Assembly (NCBI GenBank): GCA_018398585.1
Contig: JAGTTD010000003.1
Coordinates: forward strand, 5,836,637 to 5,900,636
Reading direction: 5' to 3'
DNA from: Simmondsia chinensis
Lineage: Eukaryota > Streptophyta > Magnoliopsida > Caryophyllales > Simmondsiaceae
DNA: 64,000 bases
Both the position numbers and the translations under genes were made by a program. Within the stretch, counting starts at the first letter, position 1, and each line of letters opens with the position of its first letter. Below, piece by piece: positions 1 to 11,596 of the stretch. Below the pieces are notes generated by a model. The model ran no database searches. It saw nothing but the letters and a program-made list of their open reading frames with translations, and was not told the origin of the DNA.

Positions 1-275
1 GTTGCGTCTCTGCCTGAGTGCCCACTAGAAGAAGAATTGTGCAGCCACTGAAGTATTTGCCTTTTATCAGACTCATCTCTGCCCACTACTATCTTGCCCT
101 TCCTTTTTAGTTGGTCCTGATGCCAACTGTATTTAGGATGGCTTAAGGGATCTATAATTAGCTGTGTAATTAGCTGCTGTAAGTCAAAATTAGTTTTCCA
201 AGTGAACTGAATCAAGGCATACAAATTGTTATCAGCAGTAGTTAACAGCATACATGTGGGTTGGCTGCTGGAAAT
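1..275 (-). pseudogene. Integrase N-terminal zinc-binding region, partial
   Basis: Reading on in the RNase H frame past the TGA gives a linker, then GKIVVGRDESDKRQILQWLH and SSSSGHSGRDA. These match the H2C2 zinc-binding start of gypsy integrases, and the two His are visible. The catalytic core lies outside the window. Confidence 0.75.
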
Positions 276-806
276 TCAAGACAATGCATCTGCTACTATG
301 TTCTCCTTGCCCTTCCTGTAATCAATAACATTGCTGAAATCTATGAGCTTGGATAGCCACAACCTCTGAAAGTGGGTGTGGATCTTCTGTTCCAGCAAGT
401 GCTTCAAGCTCTTTTGGTCTGTTTTAATGACAAAAGTGTTGTTGATCATGTATTGTTGCCATTTGAGGACTGCTGTCACGATAGCTAACAATTCTTTCTC
501 GTATACAGAAAGGGCTTGCTGCTTCAACCCCAAAGCCTTGCTGAAGAATGCTGAGGAATGTCCAAATTGAACCAGAACTGCCCCTAATCTAGATTGACAT
601 GCATCAGTTTCAACAATGAATGGCCTGCTGAAATCTGGAAGAGCCAAAACAGGTGCAGAAGGGACGGTTGCCTTTAATGCCAAGAAAGTGTGGTGTTCTT
701 CTTCACTCCATTCATGCCTTTCCTTGCCAATTAAGGCTGTGAGAGGCTTGGTTATGATGCCATATCTTTGTATAAACCTGTGGTAATACCCAGTGAGTCC
801 CAAGAA
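276..806 (-). pseudogene. RT connection and RNase H domain of the gypsy element
   Basis: It is in frame with the second half of RT and begins GFLGLTGYYHRFIQRYG, the usual end of a gypsy RT. RNase H follows with FIVETDACQSRLGAVLVQ (first catalytic Asp), YEKELLAIVTAVLKWQ (catalytic Glu), FVIKTDQKSLKHLLEQ and the closing IVADALS. This domain removes the RNA strand during reverse transcription. A TGA follows directly, where intact relatives read on into integrase. Confidence 0.9.
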
Positions 807-809
807 CCC

Positions 810-1726
810 TCAGAGCTGCTTGAGATTGGTTGGGCATGGCCACTGACTGACTACTTCTATCTTTTTGGGATCTGTAGATACCTTCCCTTCAGCTATCACA
901 TGGCCCAGATACTCGATCCTTTGGGCTGCAAAATGGCATTTGCTCTTATTAGCAAACAATTGGTGCTGCTTCAGCTCACTAAACACAATACTGAGGTGCT
1001 GCTGGTGTTCTTCCATGTGTTGGCTATGGATTAGTATATCATCATAAAAAACCAACACAAATCTTCGTAAATAAGGGGCAAAAATTGAATTCATTAAGGC
1101 CTGAAATGTAGAAGGGGCATTAGTAAGGCCAAAAGGCATTACTAAAAATTCGAAATGGCTAAAATGTGTTTTGAAGGCAGTCTTTTGAACATCATCTGTG
1201 TGCATTCGTATTTGATAATACCCATCTTGGTGAAGAATCTGGCATGATCCAGTTCATCCAACAACTCCTCCACTAAAGGAATGTGAAATTTGTCTTTTAT
1301 AGTGGCCTTATTGAGCTCTCTATAGTCTACACACATCCTACAACCACCATCTTTCTTCTTGAGTAGCACCACCGCAGAAGCATAAGGGCTGGAGCTGTGT
1401 TGAACATACCACTTGTCCAACAATTCTTGTGTGAGTTCCTCGATCACATCCTTCTGCAGAGAAGGGTACCTGTATGGTCTCATGTTAACAGGTGGAGCTC
1501 CTTCCTTGATATGCATTCTGTGATCAAATGAACTTCTACTAGGAGGCAGGTGTTGCGGTTCTTCAAAGATAGATGCATATTGCTGTAAGAGAGCTTCCAC
1601 ACTACCTGTCTGATCTGCTCCCAGCCGTTGTTCAATGTCCACTCTGGCTGACATCAACTGAACTTCTTCAAGGGGAATTCCTGAAGGCTGAACCTGGAGC
1701 AAAGCAAGCAATGGAGCTACTGTCAT
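810..1726 (-). pseudogene. Reverse transcriptase of the gypsy element, frameshifted
   Basis: The first half (1142-1726) shows PYRYPSLQKDVIEELTQELL-type fingers and SPYASAVVLLKKKDGG, CVDYRELNKATIKDKFHIP. The second half (810-1205), in another frame, shows FLVMPFGLTNAPSTFQALMN and the catalytic FYDDIL box, then YLGHVIAEGKVSTDPKK. A frameshift near 1205-1235 separates them, inside the palm domain. The enzyme would copy element RNA into cDNA. The catalytic box starts with Phe instead of Tyr, a tolerated variant in some gypsy elements. A TGA at about 807-809 separates it from RNase H in the same frame. Confidence 0.92.
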
Positions 1727-1904
1727 GGCTTTGGAGAAGGCTTGAGGCCCAACTATCTTGAGGAATTTGTGCCTTCACCTTGCAGCATTCTTTCCTCACC
1801 ATTAACCACAAAGGACATAGTGAGGTGTTTGAAATTACGTCTAATGTCCCCCAATGTTGATAGCCACTAAACCCCTAAGACCATGTCACAACCTCCCAAG
1901 GGAA

Positions 1905-3339
1905 TCAGTAAAAAATTAGAGGTATAAGTGCCCCCCCCTGCATTTTCCATATTAGCTCATCACACTGCTCCTTATAAGCTAACTTGCTGCTGTCTGCTAT
2001 AGCTACTGTAATGGCAGGGACTGAAGTGAAATGACACCCCAGCTTGTGAGCTAGACGAAGGTCTATAAAATTGTGTGTAGACCCGGAGTCAATCAAGATA
2101 CAGATGGTCTTTTTCTTGACTGCCCCTTTCAATCTAAGGGTCTGGTCATTGTGAGCCCTAGAAAAGACATGTAGGGAGATCTGAGCCTTAGCTTCTGATG
2201 CTTCTCCCAGCTCTTCTTGGTGATCATTCAGCTCAAGGTCCTTTTCTTCATCATCCACCTCAATAACAAACAACTGAGGTCCTCTATTCCTACACTTATG
2301 TCCAGCCTCGAACTGTTCATCACAAAAGTAACAAAGCCCCTTAGCTCTTTTTTCTTGTAAGTCAGCCCGAGATAAAGATCTTTGGGTTCTAGTGGAATTT
2401 CGGAAGGAGAGGGGTGCTAGATTTGGTCCGGTTGCAGCAGGTCTGCGAATATAGTGGGGAAGCTTGGATATGTTTGGTGTGGGTAGTAAAGGAGCCTTGG
2501 AGAATCTCAATTGTTTAGCGAGGGCCTCCGCCTTGGCTTCAGCTAATTTTGCTAAGCAAATGGCATCCTGTAGGGTCACTGGTCTAGTAGTTCTCACCTC
2601 CAATTCGAGATCATCTTGAAGTCCAGACAAGAAGCAACTAATTAGTTGATTCTCATTCAACTCAGCTCTCACCGAAATAACATCAAAACGAGCTAGGTAT
2701 TCCTTAACAGTTTGCTTTAAATTAACCAGTTCAGACACAGGATCCTCATAAACATTTCCAAATCTTTCTTTCAGGGCCCTTGAATACGCAATCCAAGGGA
2801 TCAATGCCAATTCACCCCTTGATCGCACATACTACTGGTGCCACTGGAGGGGTAACCCACGCAAGTGCATTGCAGCTAGCATTACCTTATCCGTATCAGG
2901 GGCATTGTCAATCGTAAAAAAATGTTCACACATAAACAACCATCCATTAACGTCCTCTCCTTCAAACAAGGGAAATTCCATTCTATTCAATCTAGTAGCA
3001 TAAGATTGATTACCGTGGTGTTGGTCTGGCACGGCTTCTCTGGTTTAATGCGGAACTTCGGCTGCTGGTGCTGGAGTGGAGGTAGATCCCCCATTTCCTC
3101 CTCCATTATTTTCAAATAAACGGCTCTGTTGAAGTGTCATGGCTGAAATCAATTGTCTTATTTCTCACATCTCGCCCTTCATCTCTGCAGTGGTTGAGCG
3201 GAATTCATCGCAGCTCCCCAACAGAATCTCTTACATCATCCACTGATTGCTCCATTCTTTCTTCATTTGCACGTATCTAGGCAGCTAAAGATTCCTCCAT
3301 GCGCCTAGATTTAATAGCAAATCGAGTTCCTTCTGCCAT
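1905..3339 (-). pseudogene. gag and aspartic protease of the gypsy element, interrupted
   Basis: The likely start is the ATG at 3337-3339, shortly after the primer site; its reading frame soon hits stops (about 3284 and 3211). The capsid-like part is open over 2832-3032 and continues in the same frame after one TAG (2829-2831) to 1905. Near 2290-2340 there is a zinc knuckle of the form CYFCDEQFEAGHKC. The protease signature LIDSGSTHNF follows with its catalytic Asp codon at 2088-2090. Gag coats the RNA and the protease cleaves the polyprotein. The knuckle resembles that of many plant chromoviruses, but I could not fix the lineage without the integrase tail. Confidence 0.85.
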
Positions 3340-3374
3340 TTCAAAGCAATTCGATCACTTGTTGCCGAGGATCA

Positions 3375-3386
3375 AGCTCTGATACC
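3375..3386 (-). other. Primer binding site, initiator Met-tRNA type
   Basis: The minus strand reads TGGTATCAGAGC, the standard plant retroelement site complementary to the 3' end of initiator methionine tRNA. It is three bases inside the LTR end, and the gag ATG follows about 36 bases downstream. Confidence 0.92.
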
Positions 3387-3389
3387 AAT

Positions 3390-3805
3390 TTGATACAGGA
3401 AAATTGGAGTTTAGAGATCAACACACTAATTAATCAAGAAATTTAGGGTTTTAGAGTAAGAAGGGATAGAATTGAGAAGAAGAGAGTTACAAGAGAAGAG
3501 GGAAATTCATTTCATTGGATAGATTGTCTCAATACATCTTAATCAGCTTATATAAGAAAGAAATTACAATGGAAATTAAGAATTTAGCATAAAAATGGGA
3601 AAATTGCAGAAATAGAAAACCAGAAGAATAACATGAGGAATTGTGCTGCTAAAGGTCACGTGCTCAGCTCGTGGAGTAACCGCCTCATGTGCTCAGCATG
3701 TGCTCCAACCGTCAACTTCCTTTCCCACCAAAAAATAGATGCTTCTTCCCGCCAAAACCAACTCATTTTATTTACGAAATTCTTCTTAAAATTTCTTCTG
3801 TATCA
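3390..3805 (-). repeat. 5' LTR of the gypsy element
   Basis: The 416-bp block begins TGATACAG and ends CTGTATCA, an 8-bp perfect terminal inverted repeat, and lies three bases beyond the primer site. The partner LTR is outside the window, so the boundaries rest on the terminal inverted repeat and the primer-site position. Confidence 0.8.
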
Positions 3806-4870
3806 AGAACCAAGTTTTTCGTTGAAACAAATAAATAAAAGCATCAATCAGATCTTAATTTTCCTTGAAAATCATTTTTTAAAAAAAATTAATTCCTAAA
3901 ATCAACTTTGTTTCTAAACAAACAGAGCCTTTGACTTAAACAAAATAGGGGGGGCGGGGTCAAGGACGGTAATAGGGGTAACTCTTTATTAATTTAATAA
4001 CTTACACCCCCGACACTTGCAATTGCAAACTCAGCTTTCTCTCTCTCTCTCACTAAGATTGTGTTTTTGTTCTTGTTTGTTCTTGATTTTGATCACAAGT
4101 TAAGGATTTTGTAGTTTGTTCAAAGAATACCTGCCAGTAAACATTATCTATAAGCTTTCACCTGCCAGTTTTAACTTTTAAAATAATTGATTTCAAAATA
4201 TGGAATCAGATCAGAAGTTGGAATCCAACTGTCTTCACTTTCAATATTAATATAAATTCAGCATAAAGCATGATATGGACCAATGCACTATTCACGCTGG
4301 GGACTTATGTGAGAGGACATATTAAAATATAAAACTGTTCCTGCACCTTTGCACATCGGCTTAAGCTTTCCCATGGCACGCTACCAATTCAGCCCATAAA
4401 TTGGCCTCGATCTATCAGTGGCTCACAAAGAATAATTTGTCTTAAGAAAATCGTTATTTGTTAAGCCGAATTTTCACCTAATGGGATCTTTTTTTTCATA
4501 CGTGGTCAGGTTTCTAACGTAATCTTCGAATTTGTACATTTTCACCGCTTTCCAAGTTATTACTAGTCCAATGGGTTCCAAGCTTAAATACACGTAAATC
4601 ATATCCTATAACGCAAATGTAATAGCCAAAATTTTTTTAGGAATAGGGTTATAAACAGATAAAAGATGCAATCCATCAATTAATGTTTGAAAATTTGTGA
4701 CTATTATTCGCTGAAGATCACGTTATTTCTCTGGCATTAGTATTTTATATGTTGATAATAACAACTCTCTATTACTTCTAAAAATATTGGAGTGCCAAGA
4801 TATAAATAACTCTTACTATAATAAACAAAATAAAAAGACATTCGAGAAAAATACCCCTCAAAAATTAAAA
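3806..4870. other. AT-rich spacer, no gene
   Basis: No open frame with recognisable protein similarity. The stretch 4200-4400 loosely resembles 5860-6030 (both hold a TCAATATTAATATAA tract and a later GGCATATTA-like tract), suggesting fragments of one unidentified dispersed repeat. A short CT-rich tract is near 4038-4050. Confidence 0.5.
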
Positions 4871-5203
4871 GGGTCATTTACATTTTACTACCCTGATCTT
4901 TTTAGTAATTATGAAAAGGACCGTAAAGTTTTGGAATTATTAAAAAGGACCCCGAGGTTTTTGGGCCATCTGGTTTATTTCAATTCGATCTGGATTTGCA
5001 TGGTAATTATCGTGAAGGTTTTTGGGTCACTCAGAATTATGATTTCTCCCGTTTTGAAAGGGAAGTCATTTTCCCTTATTTGCTGGAAAGGGTCCTTTTT
5101 ATTAATACAATAAAACCTCGGGGTCCATTTTAATAATTTCAAAACGTCAGAGTTCTTTTTGTAATTACCAAAAAAATTAAGGTAGTAAAATGTAAATAAT
5201 CCT
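4871..5203. mobile_element. Long-TIR non-autonomous DNA element (MITE/MULE-like)
   Basis: The arms at 4871-4965 and 5111-5203 are inverted copies over about 90 bp, sharing ATTTACATTTTACTACC at the tips and GGACCCCGAGGTTT at the inner ends. The flanks carry AATTAAAA on both sides (4863-4870 and 5204-5211), an 8-bp candidate target duplication. Long TIRs with an 8- to 10-bp duplication fit the Mutator superfamily. There is no coding capacity. A further related arm seems to lie at about 5440-5505. Confidence 0.65.
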
Positions 5204-6282
5204 AATTAAAAAAAGAAGGCACGTGCGTAAATAAAGCCTTTTTTGGACGAAAAGGCCCCTGCCTCAGCTTGTAGAAAAAAAGGACAGTAACAGGAACATG
5301 AGCGAACAAATAACAGTAAACGGAACACTATCAAAAAAAGTAGTTACCACGTTACCTCTATCGACGGAAAATGACGTCATTGCACCGAAGAAGGCCCTTT
5401 TTATTTATAGGACTAAAACTTAGATACCTTTTTATAAATTCAAAAATGTTAGGATCTTTTTAATTATTTCAAAAGCGTTGTGATACTAAAATGTATCCAA
5501 TCCCATTTTATTTAAATATTTTGTTATATATGTAATAATATACTAAAAGTATATGTAAGTGTCAAATATATTACTAAATCAATTACTTTTCAAACTAATA
5601 AATTTTTATTGCTTATGTTTTTTTACTAGTAATGATAGAATCTTTAACGAGTACATAAAGTCTTCTAACCAGAAAAAGAAACAAAATAGAATATCAAAAT
5701 ATAAAGTCCCAAGTCTGAATTAGCACCATGATCAAAACTGAGCATATAGAGCCCGACTTTGAAGATGTAGGAGTATAAATCCATTTTTGGGACTTTGCCC
5801 ATTAACTTAAATATTTGGGATAGTTGGTTCTTTTGTCATGATATTAGGGCCTTGTTGACCAAGAGGTGATAAATTCAAATCCTAATGGCTCTCATTTCAA
5901 TATTAATATAATTTAAACACCAGGTATGTGTTAGTCATGTGCAACATCCACATTTCAAGCCCAATGATCATTCACGTGAAGGGGCATATTAGAGTTTTAA
6001 ACTATTTACGAGCCTTGACCCACCTGTTTAATCTTTTGGGACAGTTGGTTCCTTAACAAAAAATAGCTTGCCGTTATTTTGGCTTTAGTTGGGAATCATT
6101 GATGATCAAAGCTAATCAAAAGTAAATAGTTAACATGGTCCATCTAAAGAGGTAATTATCAAAAATAAAATGTCCATCTAAGGAGGTGAACTTAGTCGAG
6201 GTTGTACTAGAGATGTTAATCTAGAACTGGTTGAGAACCATAATTTGTTATTACATATGTTAAATACATGAATTAAAGGTTT
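5204..6282. other. Spacer with degenerate repeat fragments
   Basis: Holds a probable decayed TIR arm (about 5400-5505). A repeat fragment at about 5800-6060 carries GGGATAGTTGGTTC near one end and GGGACAGTTGGTTC near the other. No supported gene. Confidence 0.4.
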
Positions 6283-6985
6283 TGTTTTTTTTTAATTGAA
6301 AACGACCTATATTTTTAGGTACTATTTTAGAAAACCACCTAAATTTCTAATTTTTTAAAGTCACACCTAAACTTTTCAAAATTTTTTCTGTGTCACACAT
6401 AATGCTAACACCATTAACTTTTTGTCACTTAAAACGCCAAGTTTTGGGGTATAAAGGCATAAAAACACTAAGTTTAACTTAATTTAACTAAATTATATTA
6501 AATAATTTATTTTGCAAATGATAAAATTACCTTTCACTTCTGAATTTGTAAAATTTGGCGCACTGGTACAACCTTTTGCCACCAAAGAAATTTAAAAGTA
6601 TTTTTTATTTGTAAAATTATTTATAATTCATTGGAAAACCAAAATTATTATACAAAAATTTCTAAAAATTGAAGGAAAAAAGTGATAAAAATTAATTAAA
6701 GAGCCGAAAAAAAATAAAAATTTCATGGTTAATTATGACTCATGGGAAAACCCAAATTATTTCAAGCTAAAAAGTCAATTTTTAATTCATTCAAAAAAAA
6801 AAAAAAGTTTATTGAAGTTAATTTGGTAATGTCCTATTTACTTTAACGAAAAGTTAACAGTATCAGCATTGGGTGTGACATTGAAAATTTTTTTAAAAAG
6901 TTTGGTCTGACTTTGAAAAATTAGAAAATTTTGATAATTTTCTGAAATCACATCTAAATATAGGTGATTTTTAATTAAAAAAATC
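6283..6985. mobile_element. Long-TIR MITE-like element
   Basis: Arms of about 130 bp at 6283-6420 and 6840-6985 are inverted copies. Both read, from the tip inwards, a T-run, a CACCTATATTT-like tract, CTAATTTTT, AAGTCA.ACC and GTCACAC near AATGCT. The middle is AT-rich and non-coding. A related single arm is near 50720-50830. Target duplications are unclear in the T-rich flanks. Confidence 0.6.
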
Positions 6986-7390
6986 TTAAATTAAATTTTT
7001 TTATCAAATATATTTCCTATTTTAGGTGATGTTTTTCATGTTCAGAACAATGGTTGGTAAGATTGATAAAATTTGAAGTATGAGCAAAAGGGAGAAAAAA
7101 GCATCGCCATTGACTTATGAGTCTTAGAGTTCGTTATATAATTATTCGACCTGGCAAGTCGTTTTATTTTTAAAGGAAAGCTGCTACTGTTAATGAATCA
7201 ATCATCTAAAAAGATTAAGCAAATGAGTTAGTGGTAAAAATATTTTATATTAATATATAAAGAGTACTAAATGTTGCTACTTGAAGTTACGATTTCTCGA
7301 TTAATAAGATTTTGATATTATATAAATGAACAAACTATCTTAAAAATTTAAATGAAATTAAAAGATAAAGATACAATATTATTACTTTGA

Positions 7391-8497
7391 TTACTTACAC
7401 CAAGGGGTCCCCATAATATTTTTTTTAATATGTCCATTTAGTCTCTCTACAATATATATTATGTCAATTTAGACATTATGTCGAATTCAAGTTACGTTAT
7501 TGACATAATTTTTCACGACAGAATTACGTTAAATGTAAGTAGTCCACTACTAATCCACCCGTTGATTCAATTTAAAATAGCACATGGTTGAACCATTAAA
7601 AATTTCGTCAACACCTTAATATAAATTTTGCTTTAAGATCAAATTGACATAACTTCAATTGTATAAAGACTAAATTGATAAAAACATGCAAATATAAGAA
7701 TGCCGTGAACAACCCATAATTGTTTTATACTGTACATATTGACCACTTTAGACTATCTTCAATCAATGTTTGAAATTTGGATGGGGTGAATTTTTTTTTT
7801 TTTTTTTTTTTCATGTCAAAAAAGCATTTCAATAAAAGCTATCATACCCGTTGTACCTTGTGCTGGCAAATTTTTGTGTGTTTGATTTAAAAATGTTTGT
7901 TAGCACAACTGAACTGAATTTTGAAGCTGAATTATAGTTGGCCTATCTTCTTCTCAATTTTCAGCCTCGTTCTGCGGTCAATTGTGACTGTTATTGTTTT
8001 TATTGGAATGAAAAAGCTATACACAATGTCAATCCTTATAAAAAAGAAATGGAAAAACATAAAACTGAAGCAGTGAAGCACTTCAATCTCTTGGCAATTT
8101 AATCATAGGTGTGCGAGAAAAGCCTCTAAAACGTTTTGCCCTGAGTGAGCCTAAAAAAAAAAAAACCGACATTCTTTTCGAAAATATTTACCGTAGTGTG
8201 TTTTATCCTTTTGAGTGTATGAAGTGAATGGTCATGTTATTTGCAAGTAAATTTTCTGGAGTAAAATTTAAGTTAAAGTTATTAACAAAATCTTTAACAA
8301 TTTATCCATGAGTTTGGTTAAATTGAGCCAACGAATGGATTTGCAATGGATTACATACATTTAACATGACTGTATTGTTAAAAATTACATCAATAACTTA
8401 ACTTAAATTTGATCAAAAATCTAAATTGACACAATTAGAAGTACAATGATTAAATTGACACAATGTTGAAAGTGTAGGAACCTTTGGTGTAAATGAC
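7391..8497. mobile_element. 1.1-kb long-TIR non-autonomous DNA element
   Basis: The left arm (about 7391-7610) starts TTACTTACACCAAGGGGTCC. The right arm, read on the minus strand from 8497, starts ATTTACACCAAAGGTTCC. Both continue through ATGTCAATTTA/GTGTCAATTTA-type blocks for about 200 bp. The interior (7780-8250) has a 24-base T tract and no coding region. A decayed single arm of the same family is near 50930-50985. Confidence 0.6.
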
Positions 8498-9132
8498 TCT
8501 TTTATATATTAGCTATAAGATATAAATTTCTAACACGTATCCATATGTACCGCAAATGAAAAACAATTTGGTTAGTTGAAATTAACTATAATTGTGCGTA
8601 AATTAAGTGTTTATGTTCTATATTTTGTTAAATTTCCGACTTCAACTCTAAACTATTGACTTATATCTTAATTTTCACAATGTGTGACAATTTCTAACTT
8701 ATATTATTTTTATTTTTATTTTTAAAGAAAATGACATTATTGTTTTTAGGAAAAACCCACCTTAAAAAATAGTCATTTGCAATTAATCACCACCACTTTT
8801 TAATTTTTTAAATCCACCACTTACACTTGTGCCGCCAGTTTCCATCTCTCCAATTTTTGACAGTCACAAAGATTAAAATATATAGCACAATATGTTGGAA
8901 TGGGTGTTATGAAAACCCAATTATGTGGTTAATTAAATAAATTTTTTTTTTGTTTATTGTATGTTTACAGGACAAATACAGGTAAAAACCGAAACGTGCT
9001 ATATAATTATTCTTAACATAATACTAGATTATTATACTAATACTGTTAATGATGAATTTAGTCAGTGTGCTTATTCATCATATTTGAGTTAGGTTTGAGG
9101 TGGAGTTTGTAAGGATAAGCTGAACTCAAACT
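8498..9132. other. AT-rich spacer
   Basis: Nothing coding recognised. Contains short A/T-rich tracts and a possible fragment of a further long-TIR element (8745-8850). Confidence 0.4.
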
Positions 9133-9135
9133 CTA

Positions 9136-9390
9136 CACTACTACATAACAGGCCTATGGCAATGGTTATTTTGCAACAGTTCCTAAATCGTTGCAAAATA
9201 TAAATTTATGCAACGCTTTTGCAACGGTTCTAAAAGCGTTGCATAAGATCCTCTATTGAAACGGTTTTTGAAACGAAAAAAGAACTGTTGAGCGCAATTA
9301 TGTACGACAATGGTTTTTTGCAACAGTTTTTTTTTATGACACTTTTTGCAACAATTTACATCCGTTATGTAATGTCATGGTGCCAATGTC
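9136..9390. repeat. CACTA left TIR and subterminal repeats
   Basis: After the TIR, variants of GCAACGGTT and its complement recur about every 15-30 bases (for example near 9182, 9210 and 9225). Such arrays are TnpA-type protein binding sites in characterised CACTA elements; that role here is inference. Confidence 0.75.
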
Positions 9391-9539
9391 AAAATTTTGT
9401 AAAAGTTAGAAGCTCATTTTTTGCTTAAAATTTGTTGAGTCGGTTCCGAAAATAATGCAAAAAAATAAAAAACTAAAAAAAATAATGCTGAAAAACAAAT
9501 ATTTCCATATCTTCTGTTGAATCGCATTTACAAAATGCA

Positions 9540-10235
9540 GTTATAATAAACCGCGTCAAATCAACGCGTTTCAACAAAAACAAAACCGGGTTGTACTTTT
9601 TTAAATAAACCGCGTCTTCAAGACTTGGTTATAAGACATAAACTGCGTCTTGAAGACACAGTTATAAGGCTGTAAACCGCGTCTGCTTCAGCGGTATTAC
9701 ATAAAACCATGTCCTAAAGACGCGGTTTAAACTAGGCAAACCGCTTCTATTCAGGATATATATAAGCCTCTGTTCCCCTTCCCAGACCGTACGCTCACGC
9801 GTACCCTTCTTCCCGGCTCTTACTATCTCTCTGCCTCTTTCTCCTTAACCCACCTCCGGTAACGTCCTCCGCTGCCACCCATTTTCTGCTTTATACGCAG
9901 GAGATCTTTTAAGTACCATTATCGGAACAATTTGATCACTACTGAATTAATAGCCTTTTTTTTATAACTTTGCCTGATTTCTTACCACTTCTACTTATGA
10001 TGTTGGAGCTTCATCGAGAGGAACATGAGATTAATGTGACGATCATCACTAATTGCGGCATAATGGTAACTGTAGGCGATTTAAATGCTATTGGCTTTCA
10101 CTGAGGGTAAACCGCGTTTATACAACGCGGTTCGAGGCGATGTAAATGCTGTTGCCTTTCATTGAGGGTAAACCGCGTTTATACAACGCGGTTCATAATT
10201 TAATTTTATAAACCGCATTTATACAATTATATCTT
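9540..10235 (+). promoter_or_regulatory. CACTA promoter region with AACCGCG motif clusters and TATA box
   Basis: A TATA-like TATATATAAG is at 9757-9766, followed by a C/T-rich leader. Around it are many copies of a motif like AAACCGCGTCTTNAAGAC (9545-9735) and a near-duplicated block near 10108-10132 and 10168-10192 (GTAAACCGCGTTTATACAAC). The motif pairs are partly palindromic. Confidence 0.5.
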
Positions 10236-10330
10236 CACTCTTCCCGCTCGATCCCTGCTCTCTGCTCTCTTCGCTTTGTCGTAGTGGGCTTCAGCTTCTT
10301 CTTCTTCACACTTTCATTCTCTATTTTTAA

Positions 10331-11405
10331 GGTAAATGACATAATATCTTCTCCATTTCAAGTGTTGTGATTCAGGTTTGTTTGAGTTTGCCCTAATCCC
10401 ATTTCATGTATATTTTCATGGCAAATGACTAAAAATTGACATGAATAGCTTCTTCATTTTCGTGGTTTGCGGTTTAAGTTAATTTGATTTTGCCCTAATT
10501 TAATTTTGAGTGTATTTTCATGGAAAATAATGTAAAATTGACATGAATAGCTTTGTGACTTTTGTCTATTGCCGTTTAAGTTCATTTGACATTGCCATAA
10601 TTTGATTTTGTGCATATTTTCAGGTGAATAACTTAAAATGGACATAAAGAGCTTGTGTTGCGGCTTAAGTTTATTTGAGTTTGCCCTAGTTTGATTTCGT
10701 GTGTATTTTCATGGTAAATAACCTAAAATTGATATGAATAAGTTTGTAATTTTCATGTGTTGTAGTTTAAGCTCAGTTAGGTTTGCCCTAATTTGATTTC
10801 GCGTGTACTTTTAATGGTAAATCACTGAAAATCGAAGTAAATAACTTCTCCAGTGTTGTGTGTTGCGGCTTAAGTTCAATTAAGTTTGCCTTAATTTGAG
10901 TTCATGTGTATTTTCATGGCAAATAAGCTAAAATTGACATGAATAGCTTTGTATTTTTCTTGTGTTTTGGTTTGAGTTCATTTTAGTTCGCCCTAATTTG
11001 GGTTCATGCATATTTTCTTGGTAAATAACGTAAAATGGACATAAATATCTTATCCTTTGTTGTGTGTTGCCGCTTAAGTTCATTTTGGTTTGCCCTAATT
11101 TGATTTTGTGTGTATTTTCATGGTACATAACCTAAAATTAACATGAATAGCTTCTCCCTTGCTGTGTGTTGCGGCTTATGTTCATTTGAGTTGGCCCTAA
11201 TTTGAATTCATGTGTATTTTCATGGTAAATAAATTAAAATGGACATAAATAACTTCTTCATTTGCTTGTGTTGCGGCTTAAGTTCATTTGAGTTTGCCCT
11301 AATTTGATTTCGTGTGTATATTCATGGTAATTAACTTACAATGGATGAAAATAACAACTCCTTTTTTTGCGTTGTTATAGCTTAAGTTCGTTTGAGTTTT
11401 CCTTA
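10331..11405 (+). repeat. About 11-copy, 101-bp tandem repeat in the putative 5' intron
   Basis: The anchor TTTGCCCTAATTT recurs near 10385, 10488, 10582, 10679, 10784, 10885, 10989, 11089, 11190, 11292 and 11394, a period of about 94-105 bp. Each unit also contains TTTTCATGGTAAATAAC followed by AAAATNGACATGAATAGCTT. The array starts at an exon-like AAG/GTAAATGAC junction (10330), so it probably lies in an intron before the first recognised coding exon. Confidence 0.85.
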
Positions 11406-11596
11406 AATGTATATTTATGATATTTCCATGGATATATGCTTCGTTGAACCATGTAAATTTGGGTTTCTTTTGTTTTTCTTCCAATCACCTTTGTTTGTGC
11501 TTGTTGTTTCGATTTGTGAGGATACTTTTGTATTCTATAATTGTTTGTAAAAAGTATTAATACTTCATCTTAATGCTTCCTTCTCTCTTGCCTAGT

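Larger units (their letters stand above)
1..3805 (-). mobile_element. Ty3/gypsy LTR retrotransposon, truncated by the window edge
   Basis: On the minus strand the order is LTR (3390-3805), primer site (3375-3386), gag with a zinc knuckle, protease, reverse transcriptase, RNase H, then the start of integrase at the window edge. RT before integrase is the Ty3/gypsy order. The 3' LTR and most of integrase lie outside, so target duplications and a chromodomain cannot be checked. The coding region has several stop codons and one frameshift, so this copy is not autonomous. Confidence 0.93.

Noticed and set aside
7195..7310. tRNA-like SINE (AGTTAGTGGTAAAA, then GTTACGATTTCTCG)
   Set aside because: Both boxes are poor and no second copy or target duplication is visible.
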